Made by a program: the position numbers and the translations under genes
Assembly (NCBI GenBank): GCA_937871915.1
Contig: CALMPG010000151.1
Location: forward strand, 1-37,287
Length of the DNA: 37,287 nt
Source of the DNA: an uncultured Phycisphaerales bacterium
GTDB taxonomy: Bacteria; Planctomycetota; Phycisphaerae; Phycisphaerales; UBA1924
Reading direction: 5' to 3'
Shown here: positions 23,604 to 30,630 of the stretch, piece after piece
How positions within the stretch are numbered: the stretch's first letter is position 1
Layout: each line of letters begins with the position of its first letter
Notes under the pieces: model-generated
Seen by the model: the letters and a program-made list of their open reading frames with translations, nothing else
The model's database searches: none
Told to the model about the DNA's origin: nothing

Positions 23604-23791
23604 GCCGCGTCCGGGTCGCCACCCGTGTGCGGCATTCGGTTTCGCTTTCTTCTGCTCCCACCTTCGTCCGGTGGGATCGCGCTTCGGGCTCGGTTCGTCG
23701 TTCACGCGGCGAACCGGGTCTTCCAAACTCGGCCGGTGCTCCCGCCTCGTTGGCGGGTCCGCGGACGAGCACGCATCCCGAAGAGCACCCC
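23604..23791 (+). promoter_or_regulatory. Structured leader upstream of small gene X3
   Basis: Four hairpins fill the gap before X3. They are 23604-23633 (GCCGC.../...GCGGC with inner CGGGT-CGCC-ACCCG), 23657-23675 (CCCACC-TTCGTCC-GGTGGG), 23691-23716 (CGGTTCG/CGAACCG) and 23741-23757 (CCCGCC-TCGTT-GGCGGG). The first two correspond to the hairpins ahead of X1. It begins 8 nt after the preceding stop. Confidence 0.55.
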
Positions 23792-24172
23792 ATGAGCAGC
23801 ATTGCGCAAATGATCGTTTCCTCCAATCCCCCATCCCGCTTTCCCGACTTTCCCCGCGCCGGTCACAACTCCACTCCGGCGTCTCCGCCTGTTCCCTCGC
23901 CGCATCGCGCGACCGGCACGGCGAGCATCGGAACCCGCACTCTCAACCGCTTCGACCTGGAGGACCAAATGTCCCCCGGGAAGTTCAAGCCGGTCCCGGG
24001 CGCAACCAGCTACAAGATGGCGCTCATGGCGTACATGAACGCCTGTGGACTCACACTGGGCCAGGCACACCGGTGGGCCCAGCACAACCACGACGATCTG
24101 TGGACCGTTGAGAAGCGCAGGCTGGGCGATGCCTACGCGGCCATGCGGGCAAAGAACCGACCTCGCGACTAA
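23792..24172 (+). CDS. Small protein X3 with the shared domain
   Basis: From ATG 23792 (MSSIAQMIVS) this is 126 residues. An N-terminal polar stretch is followed by FDLEDQMSPGKFKPVPGATS and the X domain: YKMALMAYMNACGLTLGQAH, then RWAQHNHDDLWTVEKRRLGD and a basic end (RAKNRPRD). It is closest to X1: both have VPGATxY before the domain and both follow paralogous leaders, so gene and leader were probably duplicated together. Confidence 0.75.
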   Translation: MSSIAQMIVSSNPPSRFPDFPRAGHNSTPASPPVPSPHRATGTASIGTRTLNRFDLEDQMSPGKFKPVPGATSYKMALMAYMNACGLTLGQAHRWAQHNHDDLWTVEKRRLGDAYAAMRAKNRPRD

Positions 24173-24223
24173 TCGACCTACACCCCCGCGCCGCCGGTCT
24201 GGACAACCTTCGCCGGTGCCGCT

Positions 24224-24247
24224 CCCGGTCCGGCGGCCGGGGTTTTT
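24224..24247 (+). terminator. Terminator-like hairpin after X3
   Basis: CCCGG (24224-24228) and CCGGG (24237-24241) enclose TCCGGCGG and are followed by GTTTTT. It may end or attenuate transcription between X3 and the next gene. A smaller ACC-TTCGCC-GGT hairpin lies just upstream. Confidence 0.5.
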
Positions 24248-24337
24248 CTCTTCGTGCGACTCCGCATCAGATCCAGATCACGCCTCTCTGCGAAGAGGGA
24301 CCGCAACGATCTGACACTCTTCGATGGAATCTTGCCC

Positions 24338-24643
24338 ATGCCCGCGTCCGTTGAGAGCATCGCTGTGCAGAGCCGAGCCGCGGCCGACGTGCTCGAGACT
24401 CGCCTGAAGGCGATGCTCCTCGCGCCGGGCATGGAGCGCACGCAGGTGATTGCGGATGCGCTGAACAAGTGCGCTTGCGAGTCGGGAGAATCGTTGACCG
24501 CGGACGAACTCTCCATGCTCCTCGTCTTCGCGGGCTACGGCGTGCAAGCGATCGTGGCGCAGATCTCCGAGGACCACGTGGACGCGCAACTCGATGCCGT
24601 GATCGCCGAGCGACGACGACGCGAGCGAGAACTTTGGGAGTAG
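24338..24643 (+). CDS. Small protein, first of the tape-measure A module
   Basis: From ATG 24338 (MPASVESIAVQ) this is 101 residues; GTG 24254 is a longer option. It is helical throughout (AADVLETRLKAMLLAPGMER, QVIADALNKCACESGESLTA, DELSMLLVFAGYGVQAIVAQ). No family is recognised. With the next gene it forms a pair of small genes ahead of a tape-measure-like gene, mirroring the chaperone pair ahead of the second one, so a tail-chaperone role is possible by position only. Confidence 0.65.
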   Translation: MPASVESIAVQSRAAADVLETRLKAMLLAPGMERTQVIADALNKCACESGESLTADELSMLLVFAGYGVQAIVAQISEDHVDAQLDAVIAERRRRERELWE

Positions 24644-24656
24644 GGGGACCCGATCC

Positions 24657-24926
24657 ATGAGCGCCAGCCGACACAAGTTGAGTCTCGTCGCCGCGGCCCG
24701 CGCCGTGATCGATGGCCAGGAGGCGGAGCTCGATGCGCTGATGCGCGACCATCCGGCCGTCTTCACCGCGAGCATTGACGGTGTGTTGGCCAGGCTCACG
24801 GCCGGAGAGCTCGATCACCTCCTCACTCCCAACGAGCGGGCCATCACGCGGGCGGCCCTGAACTTCCTTCACATGGTCGCGCAGACTAGGCGGGCCGAGC
24901 GGATCGTCTCCGCCGGCGAGAGTTGA
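24657..24926 (+). CDS. Small protein, second of the tape-measure A module
   Basis: From ATG 24657 (MSASRHKLSL), with GGGGGA at 7 nt, this is 89 residues. It is helical (SLVAAARAVIDGQEAELDAL, GVLARLTAGELDHLLTPNER). The LTAGELDHLL segment resembles LTADELSMLL in the preceding protein, so the two may be related; this is weak. It is followed after 19 nt by the tape-measure-like gene. Confidence 0.65.
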   Translation: MSASRHKLSLVAAARAVIDGQEAELDALMRDHPAVFTASIDGVLARLTAGELDHLLTPNERAITRAALNFLHMVAQTRRAERIVSAGES

Positions 24927-24945
24927 GCACCCACCGGAGCACCTC

Positions 24946-25833
24946 ATGGCGGACCTTCTCTTCACGATCGGGGCGGATGATCGGGCGTTCCACCAGTCTC
25001 TGGCACGCATCGAACGCACAAGCGCTTCGGCCGCGAAGTCGGTCGGACGCATCTTCGGAATCGGCTCGACGGTGATGCTGGCGCGGCAGGCCATCCACTA
25101 CCTGAAAGAATCCGTCGATGCCTACGGGAAGTCCAGCGAGGCGGCGGGGGATCGTGTTCGGGACATGCAGCAGCCGTGGAAGGATCTCCAGGTCGTCATC
25201 GGCGAGACGACTACCGGCTACGTGGAGTCGTTCAACACAGAAATCGAGAAGGCCCTCGGCAACGTCGCCGCCCTGGTGGGCATCGACGCGCGTGGATTCG
25301 CCACGGAGAGTCGCGAGGCCCACCGGGCGAAGAGGATTCAAGACGAGCGGATCAAGGGGGAGGCCGACGTGATGCGCCTGCGCCGCACCGGCGAGGCCGA
25401 CTTCCGCGAGTTGTTCGGCGACAAGTTCGGGGCCGAGCGGCTGCGCGAGATGGGCAAGCACGAGACCCGGCTGCGGGAGATCGGAGCCATCAAAGGCGTG
25501 CCCAACGATGAAAAGGCCGGGCTTCGGGACCTTGAGAATGCGCGCTTCGGCTTGTTGGGGCGGCTGAGCCAGCTCGAAGAGACGAAGGACATTCGCGATC
25601 GCTGGCTCAAGGATCGACAATCCGAAAAGTTCACGGTGCTCGAGAATGCGAACGTGGCCGACGCCACCACTCGCGGGCAGATCATCGGCACCGGGGGCTT
25701 CGGGATGGACTTCAACACCATCTACCGCAACGCCCAGCGGGACCTGATGGAGCAGGGACGCAAGCAGCTCGAGGCCCTGCGGGCGGTAGAGGCCAACACC
25801 CGCGGGGGCCGCGGAGCCAAGTTCCAGCCCTGA
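24946..25833 (+). CDS. Tape-measure-like protein A
   Basis: From ATG 24946 (MADLLFTIGADDRAFHQSLA) with GGAG 7 nt upstream, this is 295 residues. The N-terminus has the shape of phage tail tape-measure N-termini (a short strand, then D..F...L..IER and a long helix), followed by one hydrophobic helix (IFGIGSTVMLARQAIHYL) and charged helices (RLREMGKHETRLREIGAIKG, LGRLSQLEETKDIRDRWLKD). The C-terminus is RNAQRDLMEQGRKQLEAL. It is far shorter than a typical siphophage tape measure. Similarity to protein B is clearest over the first 35 residues. Function as a tail-length ruler is inferred. Confidence 0.6.
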   Translation: MADLLFTIGADDRAFHQSLARIERTSASAAKSVGRIFGIGSTVMLARQAIHYLKESVDAYGKSSEAAGDRVRDMQQPWKDLQVVIGETTTGYVESFNTEIEKALGNVAALVGIDARGFATESREAHRAKRIQDERIKGEADVMRLRRTGEADFRELFGDKFGAERLREMGKHETRLREIGAIKGVPNDEKAGLRDLENARFGLLGRLSQLEETKDIRDRWLKDRQSEKFTVLENANVADATTRGQIIGTGGFGMDFNTIYRNAQRDLMEQGRKQLEALRAVEANTRGGRGAKFQP

Positions 25834-25918
25834 GCAATCCGAAGGCACACGGATCCACCATCGGTCGATCCTCGCGCGGGCGAGCGGCCGGACTCAACGA
25901 ACAAAGGAAGGAATCGCC

Positions 25919-26404
25919 ATGAGCACAATCAGCTTGATAGAACTCGCGAGGTCCGTGGGCACGGCCACGGTGGACGTCGGTGGCCGCCAGGTGATCGTGA
26001 GTGCCGTGGGCGGATGGGAGCAGAACCTCATCGAGGCGGCCATGCCGCGTCCCGAGGCTCCGCAGATCCTCGATCCGAGCAAGGGCTCATTGAGCACCGA
26101 CACCATCCCCAACGAATCCGATCCCGGATTCCTGGACGACTTGGAGCGGTGGTTCTACCGATTCCGCGTGCTGATCGTCGCCGCGGCCACGGACCACACG
26201 CCGGAGAACGGGAGAGCGTGGTCCGAGGTTCGGGGGACGAAGCTGGTGTCGGGCTCCCGCGCCGACGTGCTGGCGTGGTGCCAGGCCGCGATGGTGGACC
26301 TGGCCGACCTGAGCACGCCGGCGGTCGCCGCACTGTACCGGGGGGTGATCCTGGCCGGGATGCCCGCCAGGCCCGAAGCGCTGGAGGCCGCCGAAAAAAA
26401 ATGA
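25919..26404 (+). CDS. Tail assembly chaperone-like protein (frame G)
   Basis: From ATG 25919 (MSTISLIELARSVG) with a strong AAGGAAGGA ribosome-binding site, this is 161 residues. A beta-rich start (TATVDVGGRQVIVSAVGGWE) is followed by helices (DDLERWFYRFRVLIVAAATD, VLAWCQAAMVDLADLSTPAV). Its last codons are GAA AAA AAA before TGA, an A8 tract on which ribosomes may slip -1 into the next frame, giving a G-T fusion of about 236 residues. Long-tailed phages make just such a pair from the two genes ahead of the tape measure. The position directly upstream of T and tape measure B is the main evidence; sequence family not confirmed. Confidence 0.68.
   Translation: MSTISLIELARSVGTATVDVGGRQVIVSAVGGWEQNLIEAAMPRPEAPQILDPSKGSLSTDTIPNESDPGFLDDLERWFYRFRVLIVAAATDHTPENGRAWSEVRGTKLVSGSRADVLAWCQAAMVDLADLSTPAVAALYRGVILAGMPARPEALEAAEKK
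26395..26401 (+). other. Probable programmed -1 frameshift site (A AAA AAA)
   Basis: An A8 run occupies 26394-26401 at the end of frame G, in phase as A AAA AAA followed by the TGA stop. Slipping back one base makes the next codon ATG of frame T. The same ATGA also allows stop-start reinitiation, so both routes are possible. Confidence 0.6.
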
Positions 26405-26628
26405 TCGATGACGACCCGGGATCGTCCGGCCGGGTCGGCGGGTGGGACGTGCCGCGGACCTATGCGAAGCGAGCGGTGATGGTGGCGCTGGAGGTGTGCG
26501 AGCGGTTCGGAATGGACCCCTTCGGCGGATGGTGGGAGAGCCTCGACGCGGGACAGCAGACCACGCTGATCGCGTTCGAACGGTTCAAGAGTCGCGAGGA
26601 ATCGATCCGGGGATCGGACGGAGGATGA
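26401..26628 (+). CDS. Tail assembly chaperone-like extension (frame T)
   Basis: This 75-codon frame begins at ATG 26401, overlapping the G stop by ATGA, and is in the -1 frame of G. The sequence DVPRTYAKRAVMVALEVCER, FGMDPFGGWWESLDAGQQTT, LIAFERFKSREESI has the W/aromatic-rich, helix-plus-charged-end look of the T part of phage tail chaperones. It may be made only as a G-T fusion or also alone. Its end contains the GGAGGA ribosome-binding site of the tape-measure gene, which starts 4 nt later. Confidence 0.65.
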   Translation: MIDDDPGSSGRVGGWDVPRTYAKRAVMVALEVCERFGMDPFGGWWESLDAGQQTTLIAFERFKSREESIRGSDGG

Positions 26629-26631
26629 TCC

Positions 26632-28155
26632 ATGGCTGATGTAGTGACAACGTGGGGACTCGACTGGCGTGAGTTCAAGCGCGGCACCACCGCCGTCGAA
26701 CGCGAGGCGCGGCAGGCCGGGAGCCGGGTCGATCGGGAAGCCGCGGCGTTCACGCGTTCGAACACGAAAGCGCTGAAGGACGTGGGTCGAGGCCTCTTCG
26801 GGGTGACCTCGACCGCGCTGGCCGTTGGCAAGCTCTTTCAGTTCATGGGAAAGTCCGCGGCGAAGTACAACGAAGAAACGGGAAGAACCTCCGAGACGAT
26901 GGCCGCTTTTTCGCGGGCGAACGCCCAGTTCACCTCCGCGATGGGCGGACAGTTCTCGCGCATGTTCGATTTTTCGGCCATCCAGACCGCGGTCTCGCTC
27001 TACGGCAAGCTCACGAGTGCGATTTCCGGCACGTACATCGGAGCCTCCGACGTGTCCGCGGCGTTCTTCTCCCTCTCTCGCTCTCACGTGCAGGAGATCA
27101 ACGCCGAAATCGCCGCGTTCGATGAGCTGGGGCGGAAGTACAACGTGATCCGCGAGGCCGCGCTCAAGTACGAGGGCGTCGTCAAGGTGGCCGAGGCCCG
27201 GGCGAAGGGCGGTCCCGGTGCCGATTCCGCGGCCGCGCAGGCGCAGGAGCAGTACCGCCATCGGGACGCGCTCGTGGCCATCCGCAAAGAGGCGGATCCC
27301 GCGAAGCGCACCGCCGCCGAGGAGTGGGAGAACCGGCTCCACGCCGCGAACGTGAGCATTCAGCAACAGGCGGAGGAAGCGACCCGCCGGCAGACCGCCC
27401 TGGAGCAGAAGCTCCTCGATATCGAGTACCGCCGCACCGGCGTCGCCGCGCTGCGCCGACAGCACCGCGAAGATGAGGCCGAGGCCCTCGATGGGAACCT
27501 GAACCGTGAGGCGGCGATGGCGCGGCTGGAGGCCGAGCGCCACAAGCTCACGCGGGAGGACTACGAGAACCGCGCCCAAACACTGAGTTTCACGATGGAG
27601 CACAACCGGGACAACAAGCGGCTCGCGGCTCAGGTGGCTGCGCTCCAGGGCCGCAACCGCTCGGTGGAGTCGCTGAACAACCAGTTCTCGCGGGCGGAGA
27701 TCGAGGTGATGCAGCTCTCCGGGCTTGAGGAGGCCGCGCAGCTCGCGTCGATCCGACTGGACTACGAAGAGCGGATCCGGGCCGTGCAACGCGATCAGAA
27801 CCTCTCGCTTGACGAACAGACGCGAGCGGCCACGGAGCTCGGCAAGGCCCGCGATGCCGTCATCCGCGCCACGGGAGCCAGCCTGCTCAATCGGGCGAAG
27901 GACGAATACGCCGCCGCGGAGGCCCAGGCGATCATGTCCAGGCAATACCGCACCGTCGATGCCGGCATGGGCTGGCGCTCGCCCGGGGTGTTCGGACCCG
28001 CCGGTGCGGTCGCCCCGACGTTCCCCGGCTCTGGCCGGGCCGACGATCTGTCCAGGAAGGCGGACGGCGTGCTCAAGGTCATGGAGGCAGTGAAGCACGC
28101 GCTCGATGAGATCAACCGGAAGACCCCGAGCCGCAATGTCGGCGCTGTCGGCTGA
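26632..28155 (+). CDS. Tape-measure-like protein B
   Basis: This 507-residue protein starts at ATG 26632 with GGAGGA 6 nt upstream. The N-terminus (MADVVTTWGLDWREFKRGTT, AVEREARQAGSRVDREAAAF) matches the tape-measure start pattern and that of protein A. A hydrophobic helix region follows (VGRGLFGVTSTALAVGKLFQ), then about 300 residues of long charged helices and coiled coil (ATRRQTALEQKLLDIEYRRT, EAAMARLEAERHKLTREDYE). The tail has a Gly/Pro segment and DLSRKADGVLKVMEAVKHAL. If one residue spans about 1.5 angstroms of tail, it would specify a short tail (inference from the known ruler rule). It is the last clear gene of the rightward operon. Confidence 0.7.
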   Translation: MADVVTTWGLDWREFKRGTTAVEREARQAGSRVDREAAAFTRSNTKALKDVGRGLFGVTSTALAVGKLFQFMGKSAAKYNEETGRTSETMAAFSRANAQFTSAMGGQFSRMFDFSAIQTAVSLYGKLTSAISGTYIGASDVSAAFFSLSRSHVQEINAEIAAFDELGRKYNVIREAALKYEGVVKVAEARAKGGPGADSAAAQAQEQYRHRDALVAIRKEADPAKRTAAEEWENRLHAANVSIQQQAEEATRRQTALEQKLLDIEYRRTGVAALRRQHREDEAEALDGNLNREAAMARLEAERHKLTREDYENRAQTLSFTMEHNRDNKRLAAQVAALQGRNRSVESLNNQFSRAEIEVMQLSGLEEAAQLASIRLDYEERIRAVQRDQNLSLDEQTRAATELGKARDAVIRATGASLLNRAKDEYAAAEAQAIMSRQYRTVDAGMGWRSPGVFGPAGAVAPTFPGSGRADDLSRKADGVLKVMEAVKHALDEINRKTPSRNVGAVG

Positions 28156-28599
28156 TCGGGTGTCGGCTCGCCCATCCACCGTGCAACTTCTGGCGTTCGA
28201 TGCCTGACTGTGCCTGAGCCATTTGGCGGGCCGTCTGAGGCGGATCGACGGCCTCGGACACACGGTTGTTCCAAAACACCTCTCCGAATGACGCACCGCC
28301 CCGGCTAGCCCGGTTGGCGTGCGGCTGGCGCTGTCCGCTTTCCCGCGAACGGAGGTTCGGTGCCGATGGTGCCGATAGCTGCTCCGGCGGTTGCGGGGAT
28401 CGGCAAGGCGCAACGCCATGGCGGAGCGAGCTTTGCGAATGGTTGCCGATTCTGCCGGTCATTTCGCCCATGCTTTCAATTGGTCGAACGGGGCTGGACC
28501 CGCGCCAGCTCTACCCCTGCTGCCCGGACGGGCCGTGGCACGTCCGGGAATCTCTTCGACCGTTGGTCGGCGTCCCCCTTTCCCCCCACACCCCCCTAT

Positions 28600-28632
28600 C
28601 CCTCGTCGCGCGCGCACGCGCGATAGTGAGGG
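28600..28632. repeat. Strong GC hairpin
   Basis: TCGCGCG (28606-28612) and CGCGCGA (28617-28623) pair around CGCA, extended by CCCTC (28600-28604) and GAGGG (28628-28632). Confidence 0.6.
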
Positions 28633-28952
28633 GCGACGTTCGAAGTCGATCCGGAGAGACGTGGAGGGAAGGCGGGGGCGGAAGAGCCGGCGGTGGGCCC
28701 TGTCGGGGGGCACCCCCCCCCTCCCCCCCCTTTAGGTTCCTTTTAGGGGGGGGATGGACCGCAAGTCGCTCGTTGTCGCGCTTTGGGGGGGAGTTGCCGC
28801 ATGGGGGTCTGATTTCGCGGGGCTGGGCCCGGTGATTCGGCGGACTCCGGTGGGCGCGCGGCCTCGTTTCGATCCCGGTCCGGCGGGTCGATCGACCTGG
28901 CGTGGTGCGCGGCGGCGCTCGGGCTCACGCCCCTGCAGCGCCGCCGTCGCTG

Positions 28953-29053
28953 CCGGCGCGCGTGCCGGCGGTGATCGCCCCGGGCGGCTCGCGATGGTGG
29001 GCGTGCTCTGGCACAATCCCTCCGCTTCCTCGCCTGACGGCGAACGCCGGAAG
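28953..29053 (+). repeat. 101-bp direct repeat, copy 2
   Basis: Identical to 21680-21780, in the same orientation, downstream of the tape-measure B gene. The bases on either side differ between the copies. Confidence 0.93.
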
Positions 29054-29265
29054 AGGCGAGCGTGCTTGCCCGCGTGGGATGATCCGGTATGCTCATCGTC
29101 CTCCGGCGCGGCCGCTCTTGGCGAGAGCTGCAGCGCATCCCTGGCGACAACCGTGAGCGAGTGCTGAGTGGCCGGCATCGCGTTCTTTCCGCGGAACCCG
29201 CCGCTGTGCGCGGTGTGTTCTCGGTGAGCCGTGTCGCGCGATGCGCGGCAGATCGGGGCGACCCA

Positions 29266-29940
29266 GTGAAGGCAGGTCAAGTCCGCCGTTCTAGAGTCGT
29301 GAAGTATGGCGATGCCGGTTTCATCCGTGATCCAGAGGGCACCCGGGCGAGCGAGGCCGCTTCGAAACTCGCACGCCGGAAGAAACTCCCGCCGGGCGAT
29401 CGGGGCACGGAGGCCGATCGGAGCCGAAACTCCCGAATCGTGCTGACCGCGTGGCCGGATCCCAAGGCTCCCGGTGGAGCGGCCGCGGTGCGAGACGCGA
29501 CGGTGCCCACGCTGGATCGGAGCGACCAGGCCCACCAGGTGCGCGGCGCCGATGGTCTGCTCGTGTGTGCCGATCGCCTCGACCCCGGATGCAGCCACCC
29601 GCGTCGATATCCGAAGTGCCAGATGACTTCGCGCGGCGTGTCGTTCGATAGCTCCTTCGATGAGCTCCACCGCCGGCTCGTGTGGCTGGAGTCGGAGTGC
29701 GGCCTCGATCGACGTCGATCACTCTGGAGCGGCTCCTCCGTCCCCATCGAGCGGATCGCCGATGAGGCGTACCGACGCGCGGTCTCGATTCGGGATCTCA
29801 GTCGCCAGCGTCTCTCCGTCCGCGTCCGTGGGAGGCGCGTGAGAGAGCCATCGCTCGGCGACAGCGCGAAGGCGGTGGTCGCCTACGCCGAAGAGCAGAT
29901 CAAAGCGTGGCAGGAAGGCCGGTATGTCGCGCCGGAGTGA
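29266..29940 (+). CDS. Unknown protein near the right end of the element
   Basis: The frame is open from 29089 to 29940. I take GTG 29266 as the likely start (225 residues), but the N-terminal third has weak coding character and ATG 29623 is possible. The C-terminal 100 residues look real: DELHRRLVWLESECGLDRRR, IERIADEAYRRAVSIRDLSR, AKAVVAYAEEQIKAWQEGRY. This part is helical and charged. No family is recognised. It converges with the next gene, 16 nt away. Confidence 0.5.
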   Translation: MKAGQVRRSRVVKYGDAGFIRDPEGTRASEAASKLARRKKLPPGDRGTEADRSRNSRIVLTAWPDPKAPGGAAAVRDATVPTLDRSDQAHQVRGADGLLVCADRLDPGCSHPRRYPKCQMTSRGVSFDSSFDELHRRLVWLESECGLDRRRSLWSGSSVPIERIADEAYRRAVSIRDLSRQRLSVRVRGRRVREPSLGDSAKAVVAYAEEQIKAWQEGRYVAPE

Positions 29941-29956
29941 CGGGATCGGCGATGGT

Positions 29957-30478
29957 TCATGCGGCCGTGCCGCCCGGTCCGTCCGGGTCTGGAGTGCCTT
30001 CTTCCCCGTCCGGAACGGCCGGGCCGAGCAACCGAGTGCGCACAGTCTCGACGGAGCAATCCCGCTCGCCCGGTCTGCCGATGTGGTGGTCCCTGCGCGT
30101 CCTCTCCACGATGGCCACCCTCCGGCCCTCGCGGAGAAACCGTCTCGCGACGGCTTCGGCATCCCGGCGAGCGAACACCGCCGATCCATCGGCCCCGGAC
30201 CTGGCAAGGTCGCCCGCGATGCCGAGCACGTCCGCGGCATCCCCACCGACGGCGAGGCCGCACGTCTTCCCCATCCAGAGAAACACCGCCTCGGGGTTTC
30301 GTTCCAGGAGCTTGGCGCGTTCGGCCACGATGGCCGCGAGATCCTCGCCGTGGCTGGTGCACTCGGCTTCGGGCATCCATCTGACGACTTGTGCCATGAT
30401 CGATTCCCTGATCGATTGGGGGAGCGAGCCCCATCGGGAAATGAGCGTGACGAGTTCCCGGCGCTGCGCGGCGTCCAT
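29957..30478 (-). CDS. Unknown protein adjoining attR
   Basis: From ATG 30478 (MDAAQRRELVTLISRWGSLP) this is 173 residues. It is helical at first (SIRESIMAQVVRWMPEAECT, EDLAAIVAERAKLLERNPEA), then RDAEAVARRFLREGRRVAIV with a low-complexity acidic/Pro end. The frame stays open upstream through attR to 30775, and the stretch over the att core reads the same residues as the end of the integrase. In the excised circle this gene would therefore be the in-frame continuation of int. No family is recognised. Confidence 0.6.
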   Translation of the reverse strand: MDAAQRRELVTLISRWGSLPQSIRESIMAQVVRWMPEAECTSHGEDLAAIVAERAKLLERNPEAVFLWMGKTCGLAVGGDAADVLGIAGDLARSGADGSAVFARRDAEAVARRFLREGRRVAIVERTRRDHHIGRPGERDCSVETVRTRLLGPAVPDGEEGTPDPDGPGGTAA

Positions 30479-30573
30479 CGGGGTCGGAACACTTGGAAAA
30501 GGCGCTGCGCCGAGTCCCGCCCGATCATCACAAGTGCCGCCGCTATCGGACGTTAGATGCTGCTCCGATTCCC

Positions 30574-30628
30574 GATTGCAAATCCGTTGGGGAAACCCTT
30601 CGTCGGTTCGAATCCGACCTCGGCCTTT
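30574..30628 (+). repeat. attR: 55-bp core, displaced 3' end of tRNA-Cys
   Basis: Identical to 14095-14149. It is preceded by element sequence instead of the tRNA 5' half, so no full tRNA can form here. It marks the right junction with the chromosome. Confidence 0.95.
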
Positions 30629-30630
30629 GG

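Larger units (their letters stand above)
28156..29265. other. Long intergenic region with hairpins, G/C runs and a repeat
   Basis: In about 1.1 kb I find no frame with convincing coding character. It holds a strong GC hairpin (28600-28632), C and G runs flanking CTTTAGGTTCCTTTTAGG (about 28711-28754, able to pair as a C8T/AG8 stem) and the second copy of the 101-bp repeat (28953-29053). An origin, packaging site or decayed genes are possible. Confidence 0.5.
14095..30628. mobile_element. Integrative element in tRNA-Cys, possible phage satellite
   Basis: Perfect 55-bp direct repeats of the tRNA-Cys 3' end bound about 16.5 kb. A tyrosine recombinase gene lies beside the left copy, the classic layout for tRNA-targeted islands. 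The left arm (leftward) has HTH regulators, a primase, a helicase, a ribbon-helix-helix protein and the integrase. The right arm (rightward) has small proteins, a tail-assembly-chaperone-like frameshift pair and two tape-measure-like proteins. No capsid, portal, terminase, conjugation or transposase genes are recognisable. Codons ending in G and GAT-type codons are commoner than in the neighbouring chromosomal genes, where C-ending codons dominate. I infer a satellite or reduced prophage; that it is mobile now is not shown. Confidence 0.9.

Noticed and set aside
28266..28835. Possible rightward gene after tape measure B
   Set aside because: The frame is mostly Pro/Arg/Gly, runs through homopolymers and has no ribosome-binding site.
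28732..29670. A 312-codon minus-strand frame at the element's right end
   Set aside because: No domain-like segments, it crosses the 101-bp repeat and the G/C runs, and it is rich in Arg/Pro/Ala as random frames are here.
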